DNA from: Apodospora peruviana
Lineage: Eukaryota; Ascomycota; Sordariomycetes; Sordariales; Lasiosphaeriaceae
Length of the DNA stretch: 64,000 nt
Direction of reading: 5' to 3'
Assembly: GCA_033439685.1 (NCBI GenBank)
Contig: JAUEDM010000002.1
Location: forward strand, 2,852,001 to 2,916,000
How positions within the stretch are numbered: position 1 is the first letter of the stretch; each line of letters starts with the position of its first letter. The translations under genes and the position numbers were made by a program. Positions 24,382 to 35,975 of this stretch are shown in pieces. Below the pieces are notes generated by a model, which did not search any database, was not told where the DNA came from, and saw only the letters and a program-made list of their open reading frames with translations.

Positions 24382-25442
24382 GACCTTCGATTTGTCGGGG
24401 AAAGAATCGGAGGGAGGGGTAGATGGCGCGTAGAGGAGAGGGTAGAGGGCGGATGTAGGTGTTTCCTCAGTTAGGAGAAAAGGAAGTCTTAGGGGTTGTT
24501 GTTGTAATGGTTGTTCAAGAAGGTTCTAGGGGGGTCGGTGTCGATAACTGACTGATCCCTGAGCGATCTGACGAGGTCTCCTCGACTCTTCCTCGCTAAG
24601 AGGAAGAACCTCAGAACTCGTCCTATGCGGCAGCTGGTTGTGGGGGGCAAACGGAGGGCTTTGGTTGTAAGAAAAATCGAACAAAAAAAGTTCGAGTTCC
24701 TTAGGCGACCTCAGCAGGTGGGGGGAGCGAGTTGATGATGTGGAATGTTTTTCGGAGGCTGAAATCTTGATCAGAGACGAGATCGACGGCCGAGGAAGCC
24801 GTGATAGAGCAGTGTGCCTTTGAGAAGACCAAAGGCAGGTCTGGTGCTAGTGTCGAAATCGACGGAAGAGGGTGAGTTGATGCTTCTAGGTAGCCAAGGT
24901 GTGTTGTTAGTATTCTGGACAAGTAAACAGTAAAATATCTCAAGACCCAATCTCTTTTGGCATCTGGCCGAGATATATGGAGCTGCCCGTATGTGCTACG
25001 GGGGAGGTCTTCCTCGAGGGCGTGAGCTCCCCCCTCCCCTGTCTCCCCACCTGGACTCTTGGACGCCCGGAGCATGTTTGCGCCACCCACGACAAAAAGA
25101 AAATCGGACTTACCACTTGTTTGCGTGGAAGATGGGAGTTTCGTGCAATGGGCGGATTGTGGTGCAGATTCCTCGTTGTTCTGCGCAGGTCTTTCGCAGT
25201 CAAGAAGGATAAGAAGATGGAGGAAGAAGACGGAGAGTGAGATTTGTGGAAGGAGGTAAAATATTTCGACCCCGGTTCCAAGTAACCTGATAACTTAATA
25301 ATCGAGGGGCTACCCGCTCGGTCGTGGTGGGGAGGCGGGAGGGCTGTGCTTCGCTCCAACTTCTTTTTTTACTTGATTTCTGCACACACAAAAACACCGG
25401 CGCGGGCCACCGTCCACGACGAACTTGACGGAAAGCGGGACA
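24382..25442 (-). promoter_or_regulatory. Putative long spliced 5' leader of ornithine decarboxylase
   Basis: Reading the minus strand, a donor AAGTG|GTAAGTCC lies at 25113. A TACTAAC branch followed by CTACCTAG lies at about 24907-24886, defining a 228-nt leader intron (25113-24886). The exonic parts, 25442-25114 and 24885-24382, contain no ATG, whereas the removed intron does. The transcript start is not visible, so the 5' limit given is only the first upstream ATG. Neurospora ODC mRNA is known to have a long leader that takes part in polyamine control. That this one does the same is inference. Confidence 0.55.
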
Positions 25443-27123
25443 CATACGGCAATCTTTTGCAAGAAAAAATTATGTCCTAGGTCTGGGCTACTTAGGTGTC
25501 TATGATCCATCATCCTTACCTGCTGCCGCGTTAGGTAAAACCAGAGGAAGGTTATCAATTTGGTCCCGCGGCGCTGTCTTGGAAGTCTTCCATGGCCCAC
25601 CGCTGCTGACCTGCAATTGCCATTACCGTATCCGCGTAACCCGCTTGACTGATACAAATTGGTCGTCGTCGGCCAGTCGTGGCCACTGGCCAACACGGCG
25701 ACGATGCAGAGGTGAAATTTTGGCCCGTCACGTTGTTCTGCGAGGGCGGCCTCCCTGGTCATGGTCGTGTGCCCGCTCTTTCTCAATCTTGCGACCCGCA
25801 CTCCACGACCACGCAGCTCAACACCAACCTGCTGGCGATGTTGTGCGAGCATGCTTCAGACCGCAACTTCGCGGTGGAAACGGCGCCAACGAACCGGCAG
25901 CCGATCCTACTCCCGCCAACTAGTGTGAGGGAGCATCTCGATTCCACCCGAGAAGCGGGACAAGGGAGGTGGCCCACTCACCCTACTCCCTCCTCGCCCG
26001 GCCAGCACATCAGTTACCTGTATCATAATAAAGGTAGGAAGGTCGGTAGCTACCAACGCAGCAGAAGGCACCGGTTCTTGACAGACGCACAGAACGAAAA
26101 AGATGAGGAACTAAGTTGACCGCCGGACCAGTAAAATCGCGCATCAAGGACGCCTTTCACATTAGGCTGTTACCTCTGCGTGCCTTGCTGATATGTGATG
26201 GCACGCTGTGCATTCGACAGATTGCAGATGTATGATTCCAGCGCGACGAGGGAAACGGTGAGCAAGTTGTCCTTCGATCCAGCGCATGGAGATTGTTGAA
26301 TATCTCCGATTCGAAGGGAGCTGCGTTTCGTCTCGGCATGTTGCGGCTCCTGACCGAGAGCCCGCCCTGCCCGCATACACTGCGTCCTGGAATGCCGCAT
26401 GAGCCATCGGCCTTACGCCGTGTCTTGAACCGTAGATCAATCAGATTGGCCAGACAAGGACGAACATTGTCACAACCCCATTCTATGCAACAATCCATGC
26501 CATTCCGTGCCTTCCATGGCGAACCTGCCCGTCGCATCTGGCCCTGGGCTGCAGGGGTTTGTGACGTAAGCGGGGGCGATTGAACAGAATCTGAAGCTCA
26601 AAAGCTTCCAAAAGAAGGCAAAAAAAAAAAAAAAGAACAAAAAACTGAAAAAAATCCGATGTATGTGCATGTACTACGTTTTTTAATCCGCCAATCCAAA
26701 GCTCTGGGAGATGGTTCTGAAAAACGAGCTCTCGGTCCAAGCCTCAACGCAAGCGTGTTGCCCGTAGCCTTCTTTCTCGCGTCTTTTGTGATCTCGAGGT
26801 TCTGACTTCAACAGGGAGACGTATCGTATCTAACGCTGTTTGACCAATTGCACAGGAGGACGTGAAGGAAGGGGAGGAAGGGGAAGGTCTGAGTCAGGAA
26901 AAAAAACAAGGGAAGACATTTGATGCGAGTGTCAAGGTAGTAGTGACCAACAGTCGACGTGGTAGATTTCCGATGGCTCAGAAACTGTGATTAATAGCCC
27001 TGCAATTAGAGGTTCTGGTTTAGAGAAGGGTATCATCGGTATTATACGTTAGTTGTTGTTGTTGTTGTTGTTGTACATAGTATGAGTACATGATGGCCGG
27101 CCCATCAAGCTTTCTCTCTCGCT
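25443..27123. other. ODC upstream region and Cym1 3' flank
   Basis: Here are distal ODC promoter sequence and the 3' flank of the Cym1 gene. Near the Cym1 stop there is a (GTT)n microsatellite at about 27052-27074, and an A run lies at about 26619-26633. Several overlapping open frames at 25579-26740 lack any recognisable domain or conserved-looking composition, so I do not call a gene. Confidence 0.5.
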
Positions 27124-30100
27124 TTATTCGGACCCGTTGATCTCCATCTCTTTGACGGCCCAGGACTGGTCGACCCATTCTCGCTTCTCGCCGAGGAAGA
27201 CGAGCCGTTCAGACTGTTTCTCGAGCGCATCGACGATGAACTTTTGTGCAACTTCGCGAACTTGGTCCTTGGTGACATCCAGCATCTGTTCTCGCCGCTT
27301 CTGCTTCATTTCCTCGGTAACGCCATAGAGGAAGTTGCCCATGCCCTCCTCGTTGACGGCCCTGGGTGCGTCAACACCCTGGAATACTGATATCTTTGCA
27401 TCCTCGAGATCCCGGTCTGACCACTCCTTATCGACGGCCCATTGTCCGGCGCTGCGCATGATCTTGATGGTGTTCAACGGGTTCGGGTCGCGGTAAGAAT
27501 AGAAGCCGAAAATGCCATCGATGGCACGCGAGTATGCCCCACCGCCGTACGCACCTCCTTTTTCTCGAATCTCGTGGTGCAAATGCTTATGAGTGAGGAG
27601 TTGAGATAGAATTTGGAGCGATGCACCTTGGGGCGAGGTATAGGAGACGGTTGGCAGCGCAAGCCCCCCGTAGTACACCTGGTACGGTAGAGGATAGAAG
27701 GACTTGATATCTCTCGAGAACTTTGGAGCTTCTCTGCGTGGGAAGGTGGCCGACTGAGCAGGCAGCGAGCCGACAAAGGTCGACAGAGCTTTTCTGTTAG
27801 CTTCAGCATTCTCGCTGTCGCAAGTAATGGCCGTTCGAAGGCTGCCGGCCAAGGCGAACTGCTGAATCGTTTTCAGCTTGCCGATCACGTCCTCCAGTCC
27901 GTCCGACTCAGGACGGCTAGCCAGGTTAGTGATCAGCTTCACCTGCGACAAGCCGCTGACCTGCTCCTTGAGGAAAGCGTCCCATGTCAAACCCGCTTCA
28001 GCAGCTCTCCGAGCAAAGGCATGTCCTGACGAGGCAATGTCATTCACTACGCCATCAGCGGATGCCTCGAGAAGTTGTCGGATCTGCTGGGCTGCCTCGG
28101 GGCTGTCAAAATTGGTGTCCACCACAACCTTACGCAATAGCTCGAACATTATTGGCACATTGCGGTCCAGCGCCATTCCGGTAAACATTAGGCCTTCGGT
28201 CGCTTGCATGAAGTCGGTTGGTTGTGATGTTGAGTGATAACCAACTGATATTCCGCCTGTTTTTAATTTGATAAGATCTTCGAGTTGCTCCATCGTCAAA
28301 TCCTTTGTACCAAGACGCATAATCGCATCGGTAAACAAGGGAATAAGGTTTCGGAGCTCGTCGGGCAGATTCTCCAGCGTGTTGACAGCCCGGAAATAGG
28401 TCAGCCCGTTGGTAGGAGCCTCTCGCCACTGGATCTTAACCCTGTCTGTGGTCTCATCTCTCAAGGCCACAGGTTCTTTTTGTCGTGGGATGTCCTGAAC
28501 ATGTACACTTGGAAGGCAGCTGAGATCTTCCGTGTTTGATTTGCCCTGTTCAGCCAAGAGCCCAAGTTCTCGTTCCTCAAAAGCAGCCCGAGCCTTTTCC
28601 TCTCCGCCAGCAGAACTGATGGCTTCTGATATCTTTTTACTAAGACGCGCTTCCTCTTCTTTCACCAGGTCTTCGCCGAAATTGGCCGAAGGTGTCATGG
28701 TAAAGGTCAGAGTATTATCATTCAACAAATACTTGTCCATAAGTTTCTCGAGATAACCGCCTTTTGCGTACTCGGTTTCGAAAGCAGCAAGAGTCTCGTT
28801 CCAAGCCAATGAGTCAAATGGATCAACTCCAGTGAACCACTTTGGCTTCAGCCGATGTAGCAGCGACATGCCAAAGTTGGCAGTTTTGTGCTTCAGCCCC
28901 AACTCCATCTGGTGCAGATAGCCGTCAATCTTTGATCGCTCAAAGCCCTTGTCGCGCGCGGTGCGAAGAATCTTTTGGACTTCTTCTTTCAACTTCGGAA
29001 CATCCGACTCTTGGACACCGGTCAGACCGATGGAGAATATCCCCAATCTGCCCGAACTGTCATAGCCCGTGTTGGGACTCCAGTCCGTACCGAGGCCGGT
29101 GTCAATCAATCCCTTATATAACGGTGAACCATATCCGTCCGAAAGTAAGGCGGATATCAAGGCAAGCGAGAACGACTCTACAACGTCGGTCGTGTCTCCC
29201 AGAACCCACGAGATTGATGTCTTGAACTGCTTATTCAGGTCCACCAGAGGGTCAACGGGACCAACCAGGCGGACCTCTCTTGGACCGCTGCTGAGATCAA
29301 TGGGGCGGTGGATGGCAACGTCGCCACGGATCTTCTCAAAAGCACCGAGCTGCGCGTCTATTTCTTTAAGGTGATCTGCCAGTGGCATATCGCCATAAGT
29401 AAATACTTTGGCGTTGCTCGGATGATAGTGTTCGGCATGGAACTCCTTGAGCTGCTTGTAAGTCAGGTCCGTGATCTTCTGAGGATCACCGCCCGAATTA
29501 TTGATATCTGGGAAGATATGATCTTGGAATCTGATATAAAACAGATAGCCAGCGTCAGACATTTGCCCTTTCATCTCGTTGTACACGACGCCCTTGAACA
29601 CGAGCTTCCTGTCCTCGGGTTTTGCATGCGAACCAGCAGCAAGCATGGCCTGGGGGTTTTCCGGGCCAATGCGCCATCCCTCCTGAGTGAAGTCCGACTG
29701 CTTTAGCAGCGGTCGGAGAGTCGCATCGAGATAGACAGACATCAGGTTCTTGAAGTCTTGTGCATTGGTGGTTGCGAAGGGATAGAAGGTATGGTCTGAT
29801 GCTGTAAAGGCGTTCATAAAGTTGGACAGTGTTCGCGGGAGCATCTTGAAGAAGGGATCTCGAATAGGATACCTGTGCGAGATGCTATATTAGTACCTTG
29901 ACATCAGATCAAGCTTTCTAGGCTCTTGATCGCTCACTTCTCGCTGCCACAGAGCGTGGTGTGTTCCAGGATGTGAGGGACGCCTGTGTCGTCCGGAGGA
30001 TTAGTCTTGAACCCAATTGAGAAGACATTGTTGCTATCATCTCGAGCAATATGCAGATGCTCTGCGCCAGTCTTGTCATGCTGCAAGTGCAGGGCGGTCA

Positions 30101-30227
30101 ACTCCAATTCCGGAACATGCTTTGCTCTCAGCAGTGTGAAGCCGTGGAGCTTGTCGCCTGGTTTTGGAAGCTGTGAGAGCTCCGTCACGGCTTTGCGAGC
30201 TGCGCTTTTGGCGGCGTTCTGCAACAT
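27124..30227 (-). CDS. cym1: Mitochondrial presequence protease, M16C (Cym1/PreP)
   Basis: This matrix peptidase degrades cleaved presequences and other short peptides. Exon 1 is 30227-29938 and exon 2 is 29872-27124, giving 1012 aa, the usual Cym1 length. The intron starts GTGAGC and ends CGCACAG, and joining gives CGSEK/YPIRDPFFKM, a conserved segment. The zinc motif HILEH is at residues 85-89, with the third ligand in VVYNEMKGQ. The N-terminus (MLQNAAKSAARKAV...) is basic and amphipathic, as expected of a mitochondrial targeting signal. The C-terminal half carries the peptidase-like domain with the HHEIREKGGAYGGGA motif, where R and Y position the substrate. It is divergently transcribed from the taxilin gene. 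Confidence 0.96.
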
Positions 30228-31508
30228 CTTGAGCGCAGCAAAGGAAACCGATGCCGAATAAAGTGGCCGTATCGAGAAGTGAAGTATCGTGTCTCTGTCT
30301 TTTTGTCGGCCCAGAAATGGTTATCTCTGCAACAGGTGGATGATGAGTTCTGGGGATCTAGAGGTTGCCACGCGTCGGTCGAAATTGGTCGAAGATGAAC
30401 GATTCGATGTTCCAGACGAAATGGCTCCTGGGAAATTGCCCCGGGCTTGATCGGATCACGCAGGCACCCCTGCCATGACAACCTAAAAGCTGGAAACACC
30501 AGAGATATTGTTATTGAGGTACACAGTCTGTGTGCGCTGATCTCCGCGGTTTTGGTCGTAGTGCTATATCTCATGTGGAGCCAATAGCCAGCCCTGACTC
30601 CTGAGTCGCCTGTGGACGTGTGGACAGTGGAGAGTGGGAACCTGCGCGCTGAGGTCAGTCGTCGCGGGACTGAAGCGTGAGCCGAGCGGGCAGTGCTGTG
30701 TAATCTTTCGGTACAGTGCCTGAGTGCCAAACAGCACTAACAGAAAGCCCGGGACGGAAGTGGATGGACCTAGGTTGCCCAGGTGGCTTTACCTTATGCA
30801 ATTCCGACGACATTCTGGAGACCGCTTTCAAACTCTGCATGATTAATGTGAGGACTATCAATTCACTTCACCACCCGAGACCTCATACCGCATACCTTAG
30901 TTCAGGACCCCTGCGCATTCAAATCGCCTAGCAGATTCGTGTCGACAAAAGCAGCAGTAGCATCCATTGTACTGTATACCGTTAGGATCGATAGCACTTC
31001 GTCACGGGTAGCACGGCGAACAGCGAACTACCATACTACTTCACCTGCGAACGGATCGCCTTCCGATCTTTGGACCTACCCAATATCACATAATACCACT
31101 CAATCAAGATAGGGACCGTTTTGAGCATACCGATACCGAGTAAGAAAAGCTGGCGCTATAGGCCCTCAACAGCCGGGCACCGTTAACCGCATCCCAATTT
31201 ACGTTCTGGTTGATTAACAGACGCCGTAGGGCTCTCCTCACGAGGACAGACACTCGAGGAACTCGAGTTTTCCGACGATTTACATATCTGCAACAGAGTT
31301 TATCCTATTTTACACGCACCTGGATTTCGAGGCGTTCTCGAAATCGACCTAAGCGCGCCCACTCACATCAACATCGAACTCGACACATACAAGAGGTTTT
31401 TACGCGCACAGGGATAGTTACCAGGCAAATACGGTACGAAATGATGCTGAGACTCTCTCAGTAAAGATTTTCTAACAATACTTTCTCGAAGCCCGGGCGG
31501 TCCAGAGA
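30228..31508. other. Divergent promoter region of cym1 and taxilin genes
   Basis: The 1.3 kb intergenic region has no recognisable gene. An open frame at 30185-30730 on the minus strand overlaps the cym1 start and shows no protein-like signature. A GACCTAGGTTGCC block lies at about 30768. Confidence 0.5.
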
Positions 31509-33342
31509 ATGTCGAGCGCGAATCCCCTCGTGACCTCAGCGACGACCGCACCTCGTCCTGCGACGCCGATAGCTAATGGAACGGCCAATCATGCCGTGCC
31601 CGATCTCGCTATGCCAAACGGACATTTGGCTCACGGCAACGAGACTCGGCCTGCTCCAGCCCCACCCACAACGATGGCGGGCAAGAAGGCGAAGCAGAAG
31701 AAGGCCCCCGAGCCGAACGAGGCGTCGAAGCTGATCGCCGCACGGATATCACAGTTAGAGTTAGACGCCGCGGGGGAGAAGGACCAGGAAGCTGAAATTG
31801 GTGCGTCTTATTCACATTTGCTGCTCGCTGGACTCTCGAAGAATCAACGGGTTAGAGGACCCAAAGTCTCGCTCAAAACCTTGAACTGAGGCTGCAACTG
31901 CGTCTTTGGACGATGGCTTTTTGAATTTGTCCCACCCTGCCCATGCGAGGTTTTGCTTGGTGCCCTGCTTGAACAGCAACTAACAAGGCGAGGCAATGAA
32001 CAGAACGAGAAGTCAAGAAGGCAAATAGGGAACTACACAGCCAGACTTCGCGAATGAATGACCTACAGAAGATCGAACATTTAACGAAGCGCTGCTCCGA
32101 CTTGCTATCCGAAATGAAGCGGCATGAACGAGAAAGCATTAAGAACAAGAAGCGCGGCGATCAATTGCAGAAAGACAAGGACAACAGCCGCAATGAACTC
32201 AACAAGACCACATCTCTTAAGGAAAAGCTGGAAAAGCTGTGTCGTGAACTTCAAAAGGAGAATAACAAGCTCAAGGTCTGTTTTTCATCGTTAACACGAC
32301 GTCTCACAACCAGATGCTGATGGATGTTGTGGGCAGAACGAAAACAAGACCCTTTCGGACACGCAAGTTCGTAGCCAGAACTCATGGGACGAACGATATT
32401 CGGGCTTGCTCAGGCGGATGGACGACTACCAGGAAGAGAAGGATAACCCTCGGAAGCAGGTCGTTGACATGGAAATGGACGAGTTGTAAGCCACCCAGCC
32501 CCTTCTTGTGTTATCTACCCAATATTCACGATCAGCAGCTTCCGCCAGCGATTCAAGTCCCTGATTGACCAGTACGAGCTGAGGGAGCTTCACTTCCACT
32601 CGCAAATGCGGACCAAGGAGCTGGAGGTGCAATACAATTTGGCCCGGTTCGAACGCGAGAAGAAAAACTATGAGTCTGAAGTTGCTCGCTCAAGGCAGTT
32701 GAACTCCCAAGTCCAGACCTTCTCCAAGACGGAAAACGACCTTAGGCAACAACTTAACGTTTACGTGGATAAGTTCAAGCAGGTTTGTACCTACCTCCCT
32801 TATTGTTAACGACGTCAATTAACGCGGTTTTCGCCTAGGTGGAGGATACGCTGAACAATAGTAATGACCTATTTCTTACCTTTCGGAAGGAGATGGAGGA
32901 CATGTCTAAAAAAACGAAGCGTCTGGAACGGGAGAACGAGAATCTCAAGAGGAGGCACGAGCAGGTGAATGGGAACATTCTCAAGATGGCTGAAGAGAGG
33001 AACAAGTACTTGGGCGAAATCGACGACATGAAGAAGAAGATGGAGAAGCTAAACGGTATCATCAAGCAAATGCAGCAACAGGGTCGGGGCATTCCTCAAG
33101 GGCTGGCTGGAGGGGTGGAGAACGGTTACGCGGAAGGCGAGGCAGACCTAGACGGGGACGAGAGTGATTATGAGGACGAGGACGAGTACGGGGAAGACGA
33201 GGAGGTCAGCGACGAGGGCGAAGAATATGATGACGAGACTGAGGACGAACTCCATCATCAACCCCAGGCATACGGGCCGGAGCGACCGCCACCTGCCACG
33301 GTCGTTCCAGTTCCTGCCGTCGCCACTAATGGTCATCGTTAA
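31509..33342 (+). CDS. Taxilin-family coiled-coil protein
   Basis: Taxilins are syntaxin- and ribosome/NAC-associated coiled-coil proteins linked to vesicle traffic. Five exons give 486 aa: 31509-31800, 32004-32275, 32337-32485, 32539-32782 and 32839-33342. All phases match. Exon joins restore the taxilin core: EI/EREVKKANREL, NNKLK/NENKTLSD, MDE/FFRQRFKSLIDQYELRE and KFKQ/VEDTLNNSNDLFLTF. The coiled coil runs from about residue 60 to residue 400. The N-terminus is Ala/Pro/Thr-rich, with a Lys-rich KKAKQKKAPEP patch before the coil. The C-terminus is acidic (SDYEDEDEYGEDEE). The start ATG at 31509 follows a long upstream leader-like stretch. Assignment to the family is firm; the cellular role is by homology. 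Confidence 0.93.
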
Positions 33343-34547
33343 CCGGCAACTGGACTACAGCTTTCCACCATCGATATGCCTCGATCCCGGAAGACCGTTA
33401 CGGGGTATCTCATAGCCAACAGATCTGACCTGGGATATCACGCGGTGTTTACAAAAGCCGTCTTCCCTCTCGTTTGGTGGTGGAGGTACCGTCAGCTCGT
33501 TCCACGATTGTGGAAACAAGACAGGGGGTTTATTTTTCTCTACTGTATTGTACACTATAGCTCCGGTGATCCTCTTCGCATTACCCCATGCCACGGTCTT
33601 AAAAGCCGAAGCGCGATTGCATGTCTATCATAGCGTTTGATTCTATATGCTGCACATGCATTTTAGGACAGCAACATATTCCACTTTGGATTATCAAATC
33701 GGAAGTGCTTTGATTGCTGTACTGTGTTTTCCTCCCTTACCTAGGTGCTGGAATGACGAGGAGACATATTGGGGATGTTGTCAAAGGAATGCGCCGGGTA
33801 CCCTATTCCCCACGTTTAAGTGCCGTCTGGCGTCGCAACGACTGAGAACGACATGGATAAAACTGCGCTTCCCATCCTGACGCATCAAAAGTTCATCATG
33901 CTTTCTCTTCCAGGTTGCCAGGACTGACACAAACACCAGCATGTTGGTTCATTTGGATCAATGCGGATTTGGGAGAAGGGCAGCAGATGGCGAACTGCCT
34001 GAGGTTCCATGTGTTGTGCGCCCGACCTGGGCACTGATGGACCGAGCAGTTGCAGGGCATTTCACCTGCCGAGTTCCATGTGGTGTGCTCTCCAGAATGA
34101 ATCTGCACTTCTACAGGTGCCAAAGTCAGCCTGAAACAAGCTTTTGTACTCAACCTCTACGGACCCCGACCTTCCAGGTTTTCCGTTGCGGCATCGCGTC
34201 CTGACATTAAACAGAGCATCGCAACAATTAAATAACCACCCAAAACGCTGCTCCCGATGCCGTCATCCATTCCTTGCATCGCCATCCCAAAATCAACATT
34301 TGTACCAGTCCGTGTTTGCGGGCGCACTCGACGGCAATCGCTTACCCGACCAGCGCAATTGTCACGGAGAACGAGGCTGACGACCGCAACAACGGGTGGC
34401 CCCGATTGAGGCGTCGGTGGCGGCGGCGGCGCTGCGGCAGCTGACAGACGAAGCAGCTTTCTTCTTTGTTGGTCCCCTCTTGGGAAGCCATCTCAACCCC
34501 ATCTTGAATGAAACTCGGATGCCGACGGCGGCAAACGGTATTGCGAC
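33343..34547. other. Intergenic region, tandem genes
   Basis: This is taxilin 3' flank followed by the promoter of the next plus-strand gene. I see one CTTACCTAGGTG block at about 33736 and no gene-like open frame. Confidence 0.5.
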
Positions 34548-35975
34548 ATGTCCTTCGTCCAGGATCCCCGCCTGCGGCAACGCTGGAACCAGATATCACA
34601 CAATGCCGAGGCCGTGACGGAAAATGCTGCCGCCGGTATCTGGACCTTCCAGCACAGGTACATTAACCCGTGCCTGGCAAGCTTTGGGCAAGCCATCGAC
34701 AGCTGCACCGGCGTATGCATCGGCGACCGAGAGGAGCGAGCCCGTCGTGCGCGAGAGCGGGAGCGGGGCGCACGGCCAACGAGGGCGGAATACACATTCG
34801 ACTTCTACGACGACTGGGAGGACGCAGACGACGAGGGTGCCGGCACTGGTGGGTTACTGGGTAGCTGGGGCGGCGGCCGAGGCGAGGACTGGGATCGCCT
34901 TCTGGCCGGTACTGGCAACAGCCGAAGCAAGCATGCTGGCGGCGGCTCTGGTGACGTCGTCGACCAGCCGAGGCGGAAACGGGGCATGAGTTATGGCACG
35001 AGAGGGGTGCGTAGGAAGGCATCTGGCGAAGAGGACCCAAACGTCATCCCAAGGACAGCGCCATTGGGCTTCCTGGGCCGACTGCCGTTCAAAATTGGCG
35101 GTACATTGAGATACAAACCCTCGGCGGCAAACCTGCGAGACCACCCCGGCGCACCGGTGCCGGAGCACGGAGAGGCGAACGAACACGAGCCGTTACTAGG
35201 TACGAGCGATGACGATGACGGGGCACACCACGGCCAACAGAAGCGATCACCACAGTCTAGGGCACGGAGTAATACTACTGGGTCGGGGGAGACATCAAGT
35301 TCATACCGGTCTAGGGGAGACCTCTTCCCGAGTGACGGCGAGGGCGATGAAGACGCGGTGCCACTAGACGACGAGTTCGCCGTAGCGCTGGACCGGGTGG
35401 ATGACCGGAGCAGCAACAAGACGCGAAGCAGCAAGGGCAAACGTCGGGCAGACATGAGCATGTCGAGGACGGTGTCCAGGACGACGATGAACTCGACGCT
35501 AAGTTCAGAATCAGCGAACGGCGGTGTTGTCGGCTCGTCAGTCAACCCTGCTGCAGTATCGTTCCCCTCGTTGGCGGACGATGATGTAGCTGCCACGCCA
35601 TCCCTAGAAGATCTTCGACGGGAAGAGGAGCAGGCCGAGAGGGAAGAGCTTGATGAGATTGAGCGGAGGCGGCGAGTGGCGTCGCAGTTAGCGTTACAAC
35701 GTGGACTGAGCAAGGACGACCTCGTGGACGAGGTGGCGGCGACCACCACCATATACGATGAACCGAAAGACGAGATGGAAGATTCATTACCACCGCTACC
35801 GCCTCAAGACGAACGGTCTGTGTCCATGCTGGCGTCCACTACACAATTGAGTGACACTCAGGTCGAGGATCATCTTCAAGCAAGAGAAGTAAAAGAGCCA
35901 AAACCTCCACCATCCATTGATGGACCCAAAGATCAACCGGGTTTTGTACCTGCGCGGTTACCATTCTTTCGGTAA
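34548..35975 (+). CDS. Uncharacterised acidic/serine-rich fungal protein
   Basis: This is a single-exon gene of 475 aa that I do not recognise as any named family. The N-terminal 60 residues look structured (MSFVQDPRLRQRWNQISHNA..., with several aromatic residues). A second conserved-looking block sits at about residues 170-205 (PLGFLGRLPFKIGGTLRYKPSAANL, given here in part). The rest is low-complexity: acidic DD/EE clusters, serine runs and a predicted helical EREELDEIERRRRVASQL stretch near residues 360-385. There is no signal peptide or membrane segment. Codon use suits a real gene, and the long open frame on the opposite strand is best read as its shadow. A scaffold or regulatory protein with disordered parts is possible, but this is only composition-based. 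Confidence 0.75.
   Translation: MSFVQDPRLRQRWNQISHNAEAVTENAAAGIWTFQHRYINPCLASFGQAIDSCTGVCIGDREERARRARERERGARPTRAEYTFDFYDDWEDADDEGAGTGGLLGSWGGGRGEDWDRLLAGTGNSRSKHAGGGSGDVVDQPRRKRGMSYGTRGVRRKASGEEDPNVIPRTAPLGFLGRLPFKIGGTLRYKPSAANLRDHPGAPVPEHGEANEHEPLLGTSDDDDGAHHGQQKRSPQSRARSNTTGSGETSSSYRSRGDLFPSDGEGDEDAVPLDDEFAVALDRVDDRSSNKTRSSKGKRRADMSMSRTVSRTTMNSTLSSESANGGVVGSSVNPAAVSFPSLADDDVAATPSLEDLRREEEQAEREELDEIERRRRVASQLALQRGLSKDDLVDEVAATTTIYDEPKDEMEDSLPPLPPQDERSVSMLASTTQLSDTQVEDHLQAREVKEPKPPPSIDGPKDQPGFVPARLPFFR

Noticed and set aside
24701..25090. 129-codon minus-strand frame in the ODC leader as a candidate upstream ORF
   Set aside because: Its ATG lies within the inferred leader intron, so it would be removed in the spliced leader; it would exist only if the intron is retained.
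25579..26740. Cluster of overlapping open frames upstream of ODC
   Set aside because: They overlap on both strands, have no domain and no splice logic, and occupy an expected promoter region.
34991..35752. 253-codon antisense frame over the unknown gene at 34548
   Set aside because: It is almost all Ser, Arg and Leu, as expected from reading acidic and serine-rich codons backwards. It has no protein-like features.
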